Assembly: GCA_009693345.1 (NCBI GenBank)
Contig: SHXL01000058.1
Span: forward strand, 1-13,446
Length of the DNA stretch: 13,446 nt
DNA from: Betaproteobacteria bacterium
GTDB taxonomy: Bacteria; Pseudomonadota; Gammaproteobacteria; Burkholderiales; SG8-39
Direction of reading: 5' to 3'
The notes under the pieces were generated by a model that saw only the letters and a program-made list of their open reading frames with translations, made no database searches and was not told the DNA's origin. A program made the translations under genes and the position numbers. Positions 12,317 to 13,446 of this stretch are shown here, piece after piece (within the stretch, counting starts at the first letter, position 1; each line of letters starts with the position of its first letter).

Positions 12317-13446
12317 ATGGCGACTGCAGCGGCGGCAAAGGGCGGGCCCAAGGCATTCACCTTCCTCTGGGAAGGCAAGGACAAAGGCGGCAAGACCGTG
12401 CGCGGTGAAATGCGCGCGGCGGGCGAGAACATGGTCCAGGCCTCGCTGCGCCGCCAGGGCGTCACTGTCTCAAGGGTCAAGAAGCAGAAGTTGGGTGGGG
12501 GCGGCAGCGTCTCCGATAAAGACGTCGCGCTGTTCACGCGCCAGATGGCGACCATGATGAAGGCCGGCGTGCCCCTGCTGCAGGCCTTCGACATCGTCAG
12601 CAAGGGCGCGAGCAACCCCGCGGTCGCCAGGCTGCTGGTCGAAATCAAGACCGAGGTCGAAACCGGTTCCTCCCTCGCGCAGGCTTTCCGCAAGTACCCG
12701 CTGTATTTCGACACGTTGTACTGCAACCTGGTGGCAGCCGGCGAAGCTGCCGGTATTCTGGAAGCGTTGCTCGACCGGCTCGCGATCTACAAGGAAAAAA
12801 CCCTCGCCATCAAGTCGAAGATAAAATCGGCACTTTTCTACCCCGTGTCGATTGTCGTGGTCGCGATCGTCATCACGGCGATAATCATGATTTTCGTGAT
12901 TCCGGCGTTCAAGAGCGTATTCTCAAGCTTCGGCGCCGACTTGCCGACGCCCACGCTCATCATCATGGGCATATCGGACTGGACGGTCGCCAACTGGTAC
13001 ATCGTCTTCCCGGCGATGGGCGGCTCGGTGTACGGCTTCCTGGAAGCCTGGAAACGCTCGCTCGCTGTGCAGATCTTCATGGACAAGCTCAGCCTCAAGG
13101 CGCCGATATTCGGCCCGCTGCTGAGGAAAGCCGCGATCGCGCGCTGGACGCGAACGCTCTCCACCATGTTCGCCGCGGGCGTGCCCCTGGTCGAGGCGCT
13201 GGATTCGGTGGGCGGCGCCTCGGGCAACTACATCTACCTGCAGGCGACGATCAGGATCAAGCAGGAAGTCTCGACCGGCACCTCGCTCACCGTCGCGATG
13301 CAGAACGCGAATGTGTTCCCGTCATTGGTGCTGCAGATGTGCATGATCGGCGAGGAAACCGGTGCGCTCGACGCGATGCTCGGCAAGGTCGCGGACTTCT
13401 TCGAGGCCGAGGTGGACGACGCGGTAGAGGCCCTGTCCTCGCTGAT
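12317..13446 (+). CDS. pilC: Type IV pilus inner-membrane platform protein PilC (3' end beyond window)
   Basis: The first 376 codons of a gene that normally encodes about 405 aa. PilC is the polytopic platform on which the PilB and PilT motors act to extend and retract type IV pili. The N-terminal region with FLWEGKDKGGKTVRGE is followed by the first T2SF domain (about 69-196: FTRQMATMMKAGVPLLQA and the membrane helix from SALFYPVSIVVVAIVITAII). A second helix (about 226-244) and the second T2SF domain follow (from 272: ARWTRTLSTMFAAGVPLVEA, with MIGEETGALDAML). GGGAG lies seven bases ahead of the ATG. Upstream is corB, not pilB. No stop occurs before the window ends. Confidence 0.95.
   Translation, partial: MATAAAAKGGPKAFTFLWEGKDKGGKTVRGEMRAAGENMVQASLRRQGVTVSRVKKQKLGGGGSVSDKDVALFTRQMATMMKAGVPLLQAFDIVSKGASNPAVARLLVEIKTEVETGSSLAQAFRKYPLYFDTLYCNLVAAGEAAGILEALLDRLAIYKEKTLAIKSKIKSALFYPVSIVVVAIVITAIIMIFVIPAFKSVFSSFGADLPTPTLIIMGISDWTVANWYIVFPAMGGSVYGFLEAWKRSLAVQIFMDKLSLKAPIFGPLLRKAAIARWTRTLSTMFAAGVPLVEALDSVGGASGNYIYLQATIRIKQEVSTGTSLTVAMQNANVFPSLVLQMCMIGEETGALDAMLGKVADFFEAEVDDAVEALSSL

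Noticed and set aside
1..13446. CRISPR arrays, tRNA or rRNA genes, insertion sequences
   Set aside because: No regularly spaced repeats, cloverleaf-like segments, rRNA stretches or transposase frames were seen on reading; no search tool was available.

Overview
The window is a stretch of high-GC proteobacterial chromosome, most likely from a betaproteobacterium. The evidence is gene order (rpsP-rimM-trmD-rplS, ffh next to a YpjD-type gene and corB, pilC), the RibBX form of the riboflavin enzyme, and the sequence character of the conserved proteins. Species cannot be named from the sequence alone.

The left block (1-3121, minus strand) is one tightly packed transcription unit: rpsP, rimM, trmD, rplS, then ribBX and the first codons of ribH. 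It joins a ribosome and tRNA-modification operon to riboflavin synthesis. Start codons vary inside it (ATG, TTG, GTG, ATG), as expected if RimM and TrmD are made at much lower levels than the ribosomal proteins.

The middle (about 3120-5140) is an accessory, partly decayed segment. It holds a DNA-binding protein of lower GC (ribbon-helix-helix plus an Mrr_N-type winged helix, no nuclease domain), and a VapBC-type toxin-antitoxin pair with a visible promoter and inverted-repeat operator. It also holds two truncated gene tails joined 5' end to 5' end: the 3' end of an ABC substrate-binding protein (minus) and the 3' end of a molybdopterin oxidoreductase large subunit (plus). This looks like a deletion scar.

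Next comes a minus-strand cluster running downstream from ffh (10056 down to 5138): ffh, a secreted/membrane DUF2167 protein, a four-helix membrane protein, a 42-residue single-helix protein, an ElyC/YdcF-type envelope protein, and an enolase-superfamily acid-sugar dehydratase-like enzyme. Stops and starts overlap or nearly touch throughout, which suggests one co-translated envelope-related unit. This is the best candidate in the window for an undescribed functional module.

On the right, divergent from ffh with a gap of only 19 bases, are a YpjD-like cytochrome c assembly-type membrane protein and a CorB/CNNM-type transporter. After a 96-base gap with a promoter, pilC (type IV pilus platform protein) follows and is cut by the window end. 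No rRNA, tRNA, CRISPR array, intact insertion sequence or riboswitch was seen.
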